64,000 nt of DNA from Pontibacillus salipaludis (lineage in GTDB: Bacteria > Bacillota > Bacilli > Bacillales > BH030062): positions 1 through 64,000 of the forward strand of contig NZ_BMIN01000012.1 of assembly GCF_014642405.1 (NCBI RefSeq), given 5' to 3'. A program made the translations under genes and the position numbers. Below the pieces are notes generated by a model that saw only the letters and a list, made by a program, of their open reading frames with translations, had not been told where the DNA came from and made no database searches. The first letter of the stretch is position 1, and each line of letters opens with the position of its first letter. Below are positions 28,285-37,442 of this stretch, piece after piece.

Positions 28285-29814
28285 ATGAAAAAGCGCGTGT
28301 TGACTACGCTCGTCATGATTCCGTTTCTTCTTTTTTACGCCTTCGGAGCCGAAGCTGCGGAAAAAGAAGAAGGAAGCTGGCAAGATGAGTTAATGTATTT
28401 TATTATGGTAGACCGATTTAACAATGGGGACGCTTCAAACGATTACAATGTAAATCCAGAAGACCCTAAAGCGTATCACGGTGGTGATCTTGAGGGGATT
28501 ATTGAAAAGCTTGATTACATTAAAGACATGGGGTTTACCTCAATCTGGATTACACCAATTATGGAGAACGAACCAAAAGGGTACCACGGGTATTGGATTA
28601 GTGATTTTAAAGAAGTTGAAGAACACTTCGGAACGATGGAAGATGCAAAGCGACTTGTAGATGAAGCGCACAAACGTGACATGAAAGTCGTCTTTGATTT
28701 CGTTGTGAATCATACAGGATACCAACATGAATGGTTAACGGATCCTTCTAAGGAAGATTGGTTCCATGAAGAGTCGCGTATGGTTGGCAATTCAAAGGAA
28801 CAGCTAGAGAAAGGTTGGCTTGCTGGGCTTCCTGATTTAAACACAGAAAACCCACAAGTAAAAGAATACTTATTTGATGCAGCGGAATATTGGATGACCG
28901 AAACCGGTGTAGATGGCTTTCGGCTAGATACAGTCAAGCATGTACCGAAAGAGTTTTGGAGTGAATTTAGCAATCACGTCAAAAGCATTGACCCAGATTT
29001 CTTCTTGATGGGGGAAGTGTGGAGCGAAGACCCAAGATACATTGCAGGATATGAAGAAGTAGGTATTGATTCGTTTGTTGATTATCCTTTCTTTGAAACC
29101 GCTACTCAAGTCTTTAAACAACCAGGACAATCTGTAGCTGAACTTAGGAAAGTGTGGCAGCGTAATGAAGCCTTCTACGATGATCCTCATTCGCTTGGAA
29201 CGTTTTTAGATAATCACGATAATAAACGTTTTACAAGGCTTGCGAATGAAGCGAAGCAAAACCCGATTACACGCTGGAAATTAGCTTTAACGTATATGTA
29301 TACAGCTCCAGGTATGCCTATTGTGTATTATGGATCTGAAGTTCCGCTTGATGGCGGCGAAGATCCCGATAACCGCCGGATTATGAATTTTAAAGCAGGT
29401 GACGAAGAGCTTAAGCAACACATTGAGCAACTCGCAGCGATTCGTAAGAAATTCCCTGTGCTTACTCAGGGAAGCTTTGAGCAAGTCATTGATGATGGTC
29501 CATTTGGGGTGTTTAAGCGAACCTATAAGGATGAAGTCGCCTATATTGCAATTAACAATAGTAAAGAAACAAAGTCGGCTGTACTAGGTGAAGTAGTTGA
29601 AGGAGAGCAGCTTAGAGGGCTCATTCATGATTCAATTGTTCGAGACAATGGAGAGGGCGAATACGAAATTGGACTCGACCGCGAAACAGCTGATGTGTAT
29701 ATCGTTGAAGAAGATACTGGCTTGAACTGGATTTTCTTTGGCGTATTAGCTCTAGTCATGGGAAGCTTCGTTGCTTTCGTTATTCTTGTAAGCCGTAAGA
29801 ATAAGAAATCTTAA
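28285..29814 (+). CDS. Secreted, membrane-anchored alpha-amylase (GH13)
   Basis: A 509-residue starch-degrading enzyme. A signal peptide (about residues 1-24, ending FGAEA-A) leads to a GH13 catalytic barrel with YFIMVDRFNNGD, region I FDFVVNH, region II GFRLDTVKH with the nucleophile Asp, region III MGEVW with the acid Glu, and region IV FLDNHDN. A C-terminal beta domain ends in a membrane helix (about residues 480-500) and a RKNKKS tail, so the enzyme should face outward and stay attached to the cell. It would feed oligosaccharides to MdxE. AAAGGAGGAGCGGAAA sets the start. Confidence 0.9.
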   Translation: MKKRVLTTLVMIPFLLFYAFGAEAAEKEEGSWQDELMYFIMVDRFNNGDASNDYNVNPEDPKAYHGGDLEGIIEKLDYIKDMGFTSIWITPIMENEPKGYHGYWISDFKEVEEHFGTMEDAKRLVDEAHKRDMKVVFDFVVNHTGYQHEWLTDPSKEDWFHEESRMVGNSKEQLEKGWLAGLPDLNTENPQVKEYLFDAAEYWMTETGVDGFRLDTVKHVPKEFWSEFSNHVKSIDPDFFLMGEVWSEDPRYIAGYEEVGIDSFVDYPFFETATQVFKQPGQSVAELRKVWQRNEAFYDDPHSLGTFLDNHDNKRFTRLANEAKQNPITRWKLALTYMYTAPGMPIVYYGSEVPLDGGEDPDNRRIMNFKAGDEELKQHIEQLAAIRKKFPVLTQGSFEQVIDDGPFGVFKRTYKDEVAYIAINNSKETKSAVLGEVVEGEQLRGLIHDSIVRDNGEGEYEIGLDRETADVYIVEEDTGLNWIFFGVLALVMGSFVAFVILVSRKNKKS

Positions 29815-29845
29815 ACCAAAGTAATGGTGCAAAGGAGGGAATGGA

Positions 29846-32209
29846 GTGCTTGAAGATACAAGTTTTGCGATACATCCTGGTCAGAATCAGGCAATGGAGA
29901 ATGGTTCGTACCGTGATGTCGGAACAGTGAAATCCATTCAGAAAAGGGATGGAGGCCTGACGTTCATTTGCGATGAAGCGGACATTCACCTTCAGTTCTA
30001 TCGTTCGGATATCGTTCGGGTGGTTATGAACCAGAGGGACATTCCTGATTTAGAATCAACCCCCGCGGTTGTGGCTGCTCTTGAATCAGTGAACGTTGGT
30101 ATTGAGGAAACGGATAGTAGGGTTCTTTTAACAACCAATCGCCTTGTAGTTTCCGTCTCTAAACAGCCGTTCCGTTTGTCTGTATTAACACCTGATGGGC
30201 AAGTTATTGTGTCTGAAGGAGACAGGGGGATCGGGTTTAAGGAAAACGGTGAAGTGATTTGCTACAAGAAAATGGAGCCAGAGGATCGCTTTTATGGGTT
30301 TGGTGAGAAATCTGGGTTCTTGGATAAGCGCGGAGAGACTTACACCATGTGGAATACAGATGTGTATGCCCCTCATAATCCAGAAACAGACCCCTTGTAT
30401 CAGTCCATTCCTTACTTTATGGCATTACGAAACGGGCGCGCTTATGGGATTTATTTTGATAACCCGTCTAAGACAACGTTTGATATGAAAACAGAACAAG
30501 AGGTTTACTCCTTTAAAGGGGATAGCGGGAAACTCGATTATTATGTGTTCGCTGGTGAGGGTCCAAAAGACGTGATCGAACAATACACCCATATTACAGG
30601 AAGAATGCCTCTGCCTCCGAAGTGGGCGATTGGCTATCATCAATCCCGTTATAGCTATGAGAGTGAAGAAGAGGTGCGAGCATTAGCGAATACGTTTAAG
30701 GAAAAAGGGATTCCTCTTGATGTGATCTATCTCGATATTCATTATATGGATGAATACCGAGTTTTCACATTTGATAAAGATCGATTTCCTAATCCGAAGA
30801 AATTGGTACAAGACCTAAGAGAAGAGGGGATCCGCGTTGTTCCTATTGTGGATCCGGGCGTTAAGAAAGATCCGGAATATCCGGCTTATCAAGAGGGCGT
30901 AAGGAATGATCACTTCTGTAAGTACCTTGAAGGAGACATTTACTTTGGAGATGTTTGGCCAGGGACGAGTGCTTTCCCTGATTTCACAGATGAACGGACA
31001 CAAGAGTGGTGGGGAAATTGGCATCAGTTCTATACGGAGCTAGGGATAGAAGGCATTTGGAATGATATGAATGAACCGGCTGTATTTAATGAGACAAAAA
31101 CGATGGATACAAGCGTCATTCACAAAAATGATGGAGATCCTAAAACGCATAGACAGCTTCATAATTTATATGGTCTTCTAATGGGGAAAGCGACCTATGA
31201 AGGGATGGAAAGAAACCTAAATGGCAAACGACCATTCCTTTTAACAAGAGCTGGATTTGCAGGCGTGCAGCGGTATGCGTCAGTATGGACGGGTGATAAT
31301 CGAAGTTTCTGGGAGCATCTGCAGATGTCGCTACCGATGTGTATGAATCTGGGCTTATCGGGAGTTGCTTTTACAGGCCCAGATGTAGGTGGGTTCGCGC
31401 ATGATACAAATGGTGAATTACTCACTCGCTGGACGCAAGTAGGAGCATTTACCCCTTATTTCCGTAATCACTCTGCGATCGGCACGTTGTATCAGGAGCC
31501 TTGGCAATTCGGGGAAGAATATGAAGCGATCATGAAGCGTTATATTGAACTTCGATATGAGTGGCTTCCTCAGCTTTATTCTTTATTCCATGAAGCTCAT
31601 ACGAAAGGTCTCCCCATTATGAGGCCGCTCATGCTAGAATATCCAAGGGATGCGAAAACGTATGCTATACATGATCAATTTATGATTGGAGATAATACGT
31701 TAATTGCACCGATTATGCAGCCTGAAGTTACAGACCGTGCTGTTTATTTTCCTGAAGGAGAATGGATTGACTACTTTAGTGGCAAGGTTTATGAAGGTGG
31801 CACAACTCATTTAGTTCATGCAGAGCTAGATACATTGCCACTATTTATTAAAAGAGGCACTCTAATTGCTCAGAGTCCAATAAGGACGAAGACAGAGCAA
31901 AAAGAATTAGAGCTTCATGTTTATGCTCATACAAAAGGGAGTTATAACACAAGCGTTTACGATGATGATGGAGAGACGACGAATTATTACTCAGGTGAAG
32001 CGATGAAGCTTAATCTATCCATACAATGTAAAGATCATCAAATAGCCATATCCTATCGTAATGATAATGAAATGGAGTGGCCTTTACCCTATAAAAAATG
32101 CTCCTTTATCCTACATGGTCTAGTAGACGATCAACAAGTGTGGGTGAACGGAGAAAGACAATCAGGAGTTTGGACCGAGCAGGGTTTGAAAGTAGAGGTT
32201 ACGATCTAA
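29846..32209 (+). CDS. Alpha-glucosidase, GH31
   Basis: A 787-residue cytoplasmic GH31 enzyme that releases glucose from the non-reducing ends of alpha-glucans. The catalytic nucleophile lies in GIWNDMNEPAVF near residue 410 and the acid/base Asp in WTGDNRSFWEHLQ near residue 485. DVIYLDIHYMDEYRVFTFD is the other family signature. An N-terminal beta-sandwich domain and C-terminal all-beta domains are present. No signal peptide. GTG start at 29846 with AAAGGAGGGAATGGA upstream, 31 bp after the amylase. B. subtilis uses GH13 MalL in the equivalent operon, so this is a different enzyme for the same step. Confidence 0.92.
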   Translation: MLEDTSFAIHPGQNQAMENGSYRDVGTVKSIQKRDGGLTFICDEADIHLQFYRSDIVRVVMNQRDIPDLESTPAVVAALESVNVGIEETDSRVLLTTNRLVVSVSKQPFRLSVLTPDGQVIVSEGDRGIGFKENGEVICYKKMEPEDRFYGFGEKSGFLDKRGETYTMWNTDVYAPHNPETDPLYQSIPYFMALRNGRAYGIYFDNPSKTTFDMKTEQEVYSFKGDSGKLDYYVFAGEGPKDVIEQYTHITGRMPLPPKWAIGYHQSRYSYESEEEVRALANTFKEKGIPLDVIYLDIHYMDEYRVFTFDKDRFPNPKKLVQDLREEGIRVVPIVDPGVKKDPEYPAYQEGVRNDHFCKYLEGDIYFGDVWPGTSAFPDFTDERTQEWWGNWHQFYTELGIEGIWNDMNEPAVFNETKTMDTSVIHKNDGDPKTHRQLHNLYGLLMGKATYEGMERNLNGKRPFLLTRAGFAGVQRYASVWTGDNRSFWEHLQMSLPMCMNLGLSGVAFTGPDVGGFAHDTNGELLTRWTQVGAFTPYFRNHSAIGTLYQEPWQFGEEYEAIMKRYIELRYEWLPQLYSLFHEAHTKGLPIMRPLMLEYPRDAKTYAIHDQFMIGDNTLIAPIMQPEVTDRAVYFPEGEWIDYFSGKVYEGGTTHLVHAELDTLPLFIKRGTLIAQSPIRTKTEQKELELHVYAHTKGSYNTSVYDDDGETTNYYSGEAMKLNLSIQCKDHQIAISYRNDNEMEWPLPYKKCSFILHGLVDDQQVWVNGERQSGVWTEQGLKVEVTI

Positions 32210-32239
32210 TCCTGAATCGATGTTAAGAAGGTGAGAATA

Positions 32240-33283
32240 ATGGGAATTACAATTAAAGATGTAGCAAAAGCAGCAAATGTTGCTCCTTCGACTGTTTCGA
32301 GAGTCATAGCCGATCATCCAAGAATAAGCTTGGATACAAAGAAGCGTGTGCGAAGAGCGATGAAAGATTTAGGGTATCATCCAAATGTGAACGCGAGAAG
32401 TTTAGCCAATCGCTCAACACAGGCGCTTGGAATTGTAATGAAGTCATCAGCAGATAAAGCGCTTCAAAACCCATTCTTTCCGGAAGTGTTACGAGGGATT
32501 AGTGCCGTTGCGCATGAATTAGATTATTCGTTATACATCTCGACTGGCGAAACGGAAGAAGAAGTTTATGAAGGCGTACAACGTATGGTTTATGGCAATC
32601 GTGTAGATGGTATTATTCTGCTATATTCTAGAGTCAACGACGATGTGATTAACTTTTTACTAGAGAAGAATTTCCCGTTTGTGCTTGTTGGGAAACCTTG
32701 TGAGCATATTGACCGAATCACACATGTGGATAACGATAATGTGAACGCATCCATTGATATTACGAATGAACTTATTAACCAAGGGCATGAACGGATTGCA
32801 TTTATCGGCGGGGAAACAGATTTAGTTGTAACACAGGATCGGATGCGCGGTTATGAAATGGCCTTAGAGAAGGCAGGTCTTCCGGTTCGTGAAGATTATC
32901 AAATTCATAAGGAATTTTTGAAGTCAGGTGGGCGTGAAGCGGTTCATCAATTATTCAAGCTTGATGAACCTCCTACTGGGCTTGTCATTGTCGATGATTT
33001 AATGAGTATCGGGGTTGTTACGATGCTAGAAGAAAACGGCATCAGCGTACCTGATGATGTATCGATCGTTAGCTTTAACAATCTGTATATTTCAGAAATC
33101 ACGCGACCTTCCCTAACTACGGTAGATATACAAATCTATAATCTAGGGAACCAGGCAGCCAAATGTTTAATTGAAAAAGTGAACAATCAAGATGAACCAG
33201 CGAAACGGATTATCGTTCCTTACGAGCTAGTTCGTCGTCAATCAAGCCAACATGTAAATCTTAATGGAGCTTCTACCTCATAG
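32240..33283 (+). CDS. mdxR: LacI-family maltodextrin regulator
   Basis: A 347-residue LacI/GalR regulator. The N-terminal helix-turn-helix and hinge read ITIKDVAKAANVAPSTVSRV and NARSLANRST. The C-terminal periplasmic-binding-protein fold has LGIVM, GIILLYSR and DDVSIVSFNN. Its position inside the mdx cluster and four nearby TGnAAnCGnTTnCA-type sites suggest it represses mdxD and mdxEFG without maltodextrin; B. subtilis MdxR (YvdE) instead acts mainly as an activator, so the sign is open. I choose the ATG at 32240, since AAGGTGAG lies just upstream. The in-frame GTG at 32231 is part of that site. Confidence 0.88.
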   Translation: MGITIKDVAKAANVAPSTVSRVIADHPRISLDTKKRVRRAMKDLGYHPNVNARSLANRSTQALGIVMKSSADKALQNPFFPEVLRGISAVAHELDYSLYISTGETEEEVYEGVQRMVYGNRVDGIILLYSRVNDDVINFLLEKNFPFVLVGKPCEHIDRITHVDNDNVNASIDITNELINQGHERIAFIGGETDLVVTQDRMRGYEMALEKAGLPVREDYQIHKEFLKSGGREAVHQLFKLDEPPTGLVIVDDLMSIGVVTMLEENGISVPDDVSIVSFNNLYISEITRPSLTTVDIQIYNLGNQAAKCLIEKVNNQDEPAKRIIVPYELVRRQSSQHVNLNGASTS

Positions 33284-33345
33284 AGATTCTATCGCTACAA
33301 GAAATACCGTTCCATATATACTAAGAAGGGCAGAGGTGAGCCAAT

Positions 33346-35631
33346 ATGAAACGTATTATTGAAGTAGATCCATGGAAAGTCGTTGAAACAAGTCTCCATC
33401 CAGAAGAAAATCGTTTAGCTGAAAGTTTAATGAGTATCGGGAATGGCCACATGGGCATGCGCGGCAATTTTGAAGAAACGTACACTGGTGAAACGCACGA
33501 AGGCACCTACATCGGAGGCGTGTACTATCCTGATAAAACTCGAGTAGGCTGGTGGAAGAATGGATATCCTGAGTATTTCGCAAAAGTATTGAATGCTCCT
33601 AATGTGACAGGTATTCGGGTTGTCGTTCAGAATGAAGAACTTGATTTAAACACTTGGAACGTAATGGAATTTAAGAGAGAGCTTGATATGCGTCATGGCC
33701 TTTTACGCCGTTCTTTTACAGCTGAAAATGGAAACGGACAACATGTTCAAGTGAACGTTACACGTTTCTTCTCTATTGCTCAGCCTGAACTTGTAGCGAT
33801 TCGATATGAAGTTACCCCGATTAACTTTAGTGGTACGATCTCTTTCCAACCATTCTTAAACGGGGATGTACGAAACGAAGACGCGAACTATGATGAAGAT
33901 TTCTGGGAGCCTGTTCATCATGAGGTCAGAGAACATGCGGGTGTGTTAACGATGAAAACCCGTAAGACGGAATTTGAAGTTTCAGCTGCTATGCGAACAG
34001 CGGTTGAAGGGGCGGACGTTACCATTCAGGCGATGGATGACCAGGAAGAATACATCGATAATGTCATGGATGTAGCGGCAACAGAAGGAGAATCAGTTAC
34101 GTTTTATAAATATGTAGCGGTTACTCAAAGCAGAGACTATGATTCTGCTGAGCTAGCTGATAAAGCTCAAACGTTTGTAACAGAAGCCTTTGAAAAAGGA
34201 TTCGACCGATTGCTTCAAGAACATCAAGGAGCCTGGGAGAAGCGCTGGAAAAAAGCTGATGTAACAGTAGGTGGCGACGCGGAAGCACAGCAAGGCATTC
34301 GCTATAACATCTTCCAACTGTATAACACCTACACAGGTGACGATCCGCGTTTAAATATCGGTCCGAAAGGGTTTACAGGTGAAAAGTATGGCGGAAGTAC
34401 CTACTGGGATACAGAGGCGTACTGCTTACCATTCTATTTGGGCACGGCTGATCCGGCTATTGCAAGAAACCTTTTAATCTATCGGTATAACCATTTAGAT
34501 CAAGCCCGCGCCAATGCTCGTAAGCTTGGTTTAGAAGGCGCTCTATATCCGATGGTCACGATGAACGGAGAAGAGTCTCATAATGAGTGGGAAATCACGT
34601 TTGAAGAGATCCATCGTAACGGAGCCATCGCTCATGCGATTTGGAACTATACGAATTACACCGGGGACACGGCTTATTTGGCTGATTATGGATTTGAAGT
34701 GCTGGCTGAGCTTAGTCGTTTCTGGGCGAGCCGCGTAAACTATAACCCTCGCAAAGGTCGTTATATGATCCTTGGTGTGACAGGGCCGAATGAATATGAG
34801 AACAACGTGAATAACAACTGGTATACCAATCGCATTGCAGCGTGGACACTGGAGTATACACTTGGTGTGGCTCTATTTATCGAACGCCAACACGGTGCTC
34901 GCTACTATGAACTTTTGGATCAGTTAGGATTATCTTCTAGTGAATTCGATCAATGGAAAGATATCATTTCAAAAATGTATTATCCATATGATGAGGAGGC
35001 AGGTGTCTTCCTGCAGCAGGATGGCTTCTTAGATAAAGAGATCATGCCCGTTGCAGACCTTGAAGAGAAGCACCTTCCGTTAAACCAGAATTGGTCCTGG
35101 GACCGCATTCTTCGCTCTTGCTTTATTAAGCAGGCGGATGTTCTTCAAGGACTATACTTCTTAAATCATAAATTCTCTAGAGAAGAGAAGAAACGCAACT
35201 ATAATTTCTATGAACCTATGACGGTTCATGAGTCCAGTCTCTCACCTTGCGTGCACTCAATCTTAGCTGCAGAACTTGGATACGAGGATAAAGCGTATGA
35301 AATGTATGTGCGCACAGCTCGTCTGGATCTGGATAACTACAACAACGATACAGAGGACGGCCTTCATATTACGAGTATGGCCGGATCCTGGTTATCCATC
35401 GTACACGGCTTCGCAGGCATGCGTGTCGTTGACGGCATCCTTCACTTTAACCCAATGATTCCAGAAGCATGGAAGGATTACTCGTTCAAGATTAACTTCC
35501 GTGGTCACCTTCTTAAAATCACGGTTAATCACGATGAAACACTCATCGAACAAGAAGAAGGAACACCACTTCAACTCGTTCTAAACGAAGAAACACGCAC
35601 CATCGAAGCACCAAAAGTCGCTACCCCCTAA
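33346..35631 (+). CDS. mdxK: Maltose phosphorylase, GH65
   Basis: A 761-residue GH65 inverting phosphorylase. It converts maltose and phosphate to glucose and beta-glucose-1-phosphate. Family signs are MSIGNGHMGMRGNFEE at the start, the (alpha/alpha)6 core with YWDTEAYCLPFYLG, and the general acid Glu in WEITFEEIHRNGAIA. VHESSLSPCVHSILAA binds phosphate in relatives. Specificity for maltose over trehalose or kojibiose is inferred from the operon. Beta-phosphoglucomutase, which usually follows, is not in the window. It is the last gene of the island and is followed by a very strong terminator. Confidence 0.88.
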   Translation: MKRIIEVDPWKVVETSLHPEENRLAESLMSIGNGHMGMRGNFEETYTGETHEGTYIGGVYYPDKTRVGWWKNGYPEYFAKVLNAPNVTGIRVVVQNEELDLNTWNVMEFKRELDMRHGLLRRSFTAENGNGQHVQVNVTRFFSIAQPELVAIRYEVTPINFSGTISFQPFLNGDVRNEDANYDEDFWEPVHHEVREHAGVLTMKTRKTEFEVSAAMRTAVEGADVTIQAMDDQEEYIDNVMDVAATEGESVTFYKYVAVTQSRDYDSAELADKAQTFVTEAFEKGFDRLLQEHQGAWEKRWKKADVTVGGDAEAQQGIRYNIFQLYNTYTGDDPRLNIGPKGFTGEKYGGSTYWDTEAYCLPFYLGTADPAIARNLLIYRYNHLDQARANARKLGLEGALYPMVTMNGEESHNEWEITFEEIHRNGAIAHAIWNYTNYTGDTAYLADYGFEVLAELSRFWASRVNYNPRKGRYMILGVTGPNEYENNVNNNWYTNRIAAWTLEYTLGVALFIERQHGARYYELLDQLGLSSSEFDQWKDIISKMYYPYDEEAGVFLQQDGFLDKEIMPVADLEEKHLPLNQNWSWDRILRSCFIKQADVLQGLYFLNHKFSREEKKRNYNFYEPMTVHESSLSPCVHSILAAELGYEDKAYEMYVRTARLDLDNYNNDTEDGLHITSMAGSWLSIVHGFAGMRVVDGILHFNPMIPEAWKDYSFKINFRGHLLKITVNHDETLIEQEEGTPLQLVLNEETRTIEAPKVATP

Positions 35632-35645
35632 TTACCTATACATGC

Positions 35646-35677
35646 AAAAGCCCCCTCATTCGTGAGGGGGGCTTTTG
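35646..35677. terminator. Terminator closing the maltodextrin island
   Basis: AAAAGCCCCCTCA pairs with TGAGGGGGGCTTTT around TTCG. It sits 15 bp after the mdxK stop. Confidence 0.92.
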
Positions 35678-35689
35678 TGCTTTAGTGAG

Positions 35690-35760
35690 GTGCAGGGTGC
35701 CAGGTGCGGTTTAGTGCTTTAGTGAGGTGCAGGGTGCCTGACACCCTTTAGTGCTTTAGA
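35690..35760. repeat. Tandem GTGCCAGGTGC/GTGCCTGACACC repeat element
   Basis: Two head-to-tail copies of TTTAGTGAGGTGCAGGGTGCC, one ending in CAGGTGCGG and the other in TGACACCC, flanked by TTTAGTGCTTTAG. It belongs to the palindromic family also seen at 20652, 37378, 38783 and 47985. Confidence 0.65.
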
Positions 35761-35773
35761 GAGTGTGTGGTGG

Positions 35774-36064
35774 AAGCGCCTCAAGTTCGGGGGGGAGCGG
35801 CTCAAGTTTGGGAGAAGCAGCTCAAGTTCGGACGGAGCAGCTCAAGATCCAGAAAAAGTGACTCAAGTGGTCTAAATTACGGCTCAAGATGAGGGGAAGC
35901 GGCTCAAGATCGAAGAGAATGGCTCAAACTTGATAAGGACTGGCTCAAGATTTTCGGAAAGTGACTCAAGATAAATAGGGTGTTCTTTGGGAAGTGGATG
36001 GGAGAGAGGTTTTGAAAAGTGGAATCGGCTCAATCGGCTCAAGTAGAGCAAAAAGCAACTCAAG
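35774..36064. repeat. Phased 20-21-bp repeat array 2 (CTCAAG core)
   Basis: About 13 units with the same CTCAAG core as array 1. TCAAG-type cores start at 35781, 35802, 35822, 35842, 35863, 35884, 35904, 35924, 35944 and 35965, with steps of 20 or 21 bp. The last part (36030-36064) is less regular. The array lies between two terminators and contains no ORF of note. Confidence 0.85.
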
Positions 36065-36066
36065 AA

Positions 36067-36097
36067 AAAACGCTCAGATTAGAGGTCTGAGCGTTTT
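36067..36097. terminator. Terminator of the Old Yellow Enzyme gene
   Basis: AAAACGCTCAGA pairs with TCTGAGCGTTTT. The minus strand continues TTTTTTCTTG. Confidence 0.88.
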
Positions 36098-36120
36098 GTT
36101 CTATCATTAAAATGCATCAA

Positions 36121-37236
36121 TTACTTTTTTGGTTGAATATCTAGAGATAGCTCGTGGTCTTTAATATAAGCCTCTGGGAACAAAGTGGCTTCGGCATCAA
36201 ATTCTCGTAGGTCTTTACCGCTCGAGACAAGGTTTGGAGTGTCAGGGTTAGCAAGCGCCCCTGTTCCAAGGGTCACAAAGTCTGCTTTCTCATCTGTGAC
36301 AGCTTTTAGAGCTTGGTCTGGGTGACCTAGCTTACCGTTGGCCATAACAGGAAGGTTCGATTCTTCGCTAGCTGCTTTTGCCATGGAACGAGTCCCTTCA
36401 CCGAATCCGGGAGCAGTACCGTTTCCATCTGTAACGTGTATATAATCAAGAGGTAGATCACCTAGTGTTGAAAAGATGTGTTTCGCATCTTTTTCACCGT
36501 CTGGCCAGCGATATTCTTGGTCCGCAACCTTTCCTTGTGATAAGCGGATACCTACCATAAAGTCTGGTCCAACTGCATCGCGCACAGCATTTACGATTTC
36601 TTGAATAAATGTTATTCCACCCTCTAGACCACCATAACGATCGGTGCGCTGATTCATGTAAGTGGTTAAGAATTCATCAAGTAGGTAGCCGTTAGCACCA
36701 TGGATTTCGACACCGTCGAAACCGGCTTTTTTTGCCTGGGTTGCTGTTAGAGCAAATGCTTCTTGAACTTGTGCGAAATCATGGTCTGTCATCTCTTTAG
36801 GAGTCTTAAACGGACCTGACCCACCATAAAACCCTAGCTGTTCTCCTTTTGGAGCGACTGCTGAAGGAGCAATAGTTTCATCTGTATAAGCATTGCCTTG
36901 AGTTTGAGCTCCAGCGTGCATGAGCTGAGCAATAAAGGCTGTTCCGTGGTTATGCAATGTATCTACAATCGGTTTCCAGGCGTCCACATGGGCATCTGTA
37001 GCTAAGCCAGGTTGATTAAAGTATCCTTGGCTATGCTTCTCATCAATATAGATGCCTTCAGATATAATCGCACCAAAACCACCTTTGGCATAGCGCTCAT
37101 AATAGTCACGCATACGATCATTGGCGCGACCATCACTTTCTGCTGAGACGCGGGTCATGGGAGCAACGATATATCGGTTTGAAGTTGCCGCATTTCCTAG
37201 CTTCCCTGATTCAAATAATGGACTGTATTGGTTCAT
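36121..37236 (-). CDS. NADH:flavin oxidoreductase (Old Yellow Enzyme family)
   Basis: A 371-residue FMN-dependent TIM-barrel ene-reductase. Conserved stretches include RYIVAPMTRVSAESDGRAND, IAQLMHAGAQT, DGVEIHGANGYLLDEFLT (substrate and FMN contacts), NQRTDRYGG and VTLGTGALANPD. Such enzymes reduce activated C=C bonds and help detoxify electrophiles; the natural substrate is not evident. It is not a B. subtilis NamA orthologue by context. It has its own terminator and is preceded by about 200 bp holding repeat motifs, so it is probably a single-gene unit. Confidence 0.88.
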   Translation of the reverse strand: MNQYSPLFESGKLGNAATSNRYIVAPMTRVSAESDGRANDRMRDYYERYAKGGFGAIISEGIYIDEKHSQGYFNQPGLATDAHVDAWKPIVDTLHNHGTAFIAQLMHAGAQTQGNAYTDETIAPSAVAPKGEQLGFYGGSGPFKTPKEMTDHDFAQVQEAFALTATQAKKAGFDGVEIHGANGYLLDEFLTTYMNQRTDRYGGLEGGITFIQEIVNAVRDAVGPDFMVGIRLSQGKVADQEYRWPDGEKDAKHIFSTLGDLPLDYIHVTDGNGTAPGFGEGTRSMAKAASEESNLPVMANGKLGHPDQALKAVTDEKADFVTLGTGALANPDTPNLVSSGKDLREFDAEATLFPEAYIKDHELSLDIQPKK

Positions 37237-37374
37237 GTAATCATCCCTCGCTTTAACAAAATTATGATGTCTCTAACCTAAGTTTACAACGTTACCATTA
37301 TTGACTTTAACCGCCATCACTCAAAACCAAACCCATCAGTCGGTTATACCTTTTAACACTGCATAGAAAGAAAG

Positions 37375-37436
37375 CGTGCCAGACACGCTTTCGTACTTTA
37401 GAGCAAAGAAGGGTGCCTGGCACGCTTTAGTGTGGT
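37375..37436. repeat. GTGCCAGACACGC repeat pair
   Basis: AGCGTGCCAGACACGCTTTCGTACTTTAG is followed by AGGGTGCCTGGCACGCTTTAG, two diverged palindromes of the dispersed family, ending a few bases from the SDR stop codon. Confidence 0.6.
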
Positions 37437-37442
37437 GAAGTT

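Noticed and set aside
36121-37236. NamA (YqjM) orthologue
   Set aside because: The Old Yellow Enzyme fold is clear, but context and several segments point to another clade of the family.
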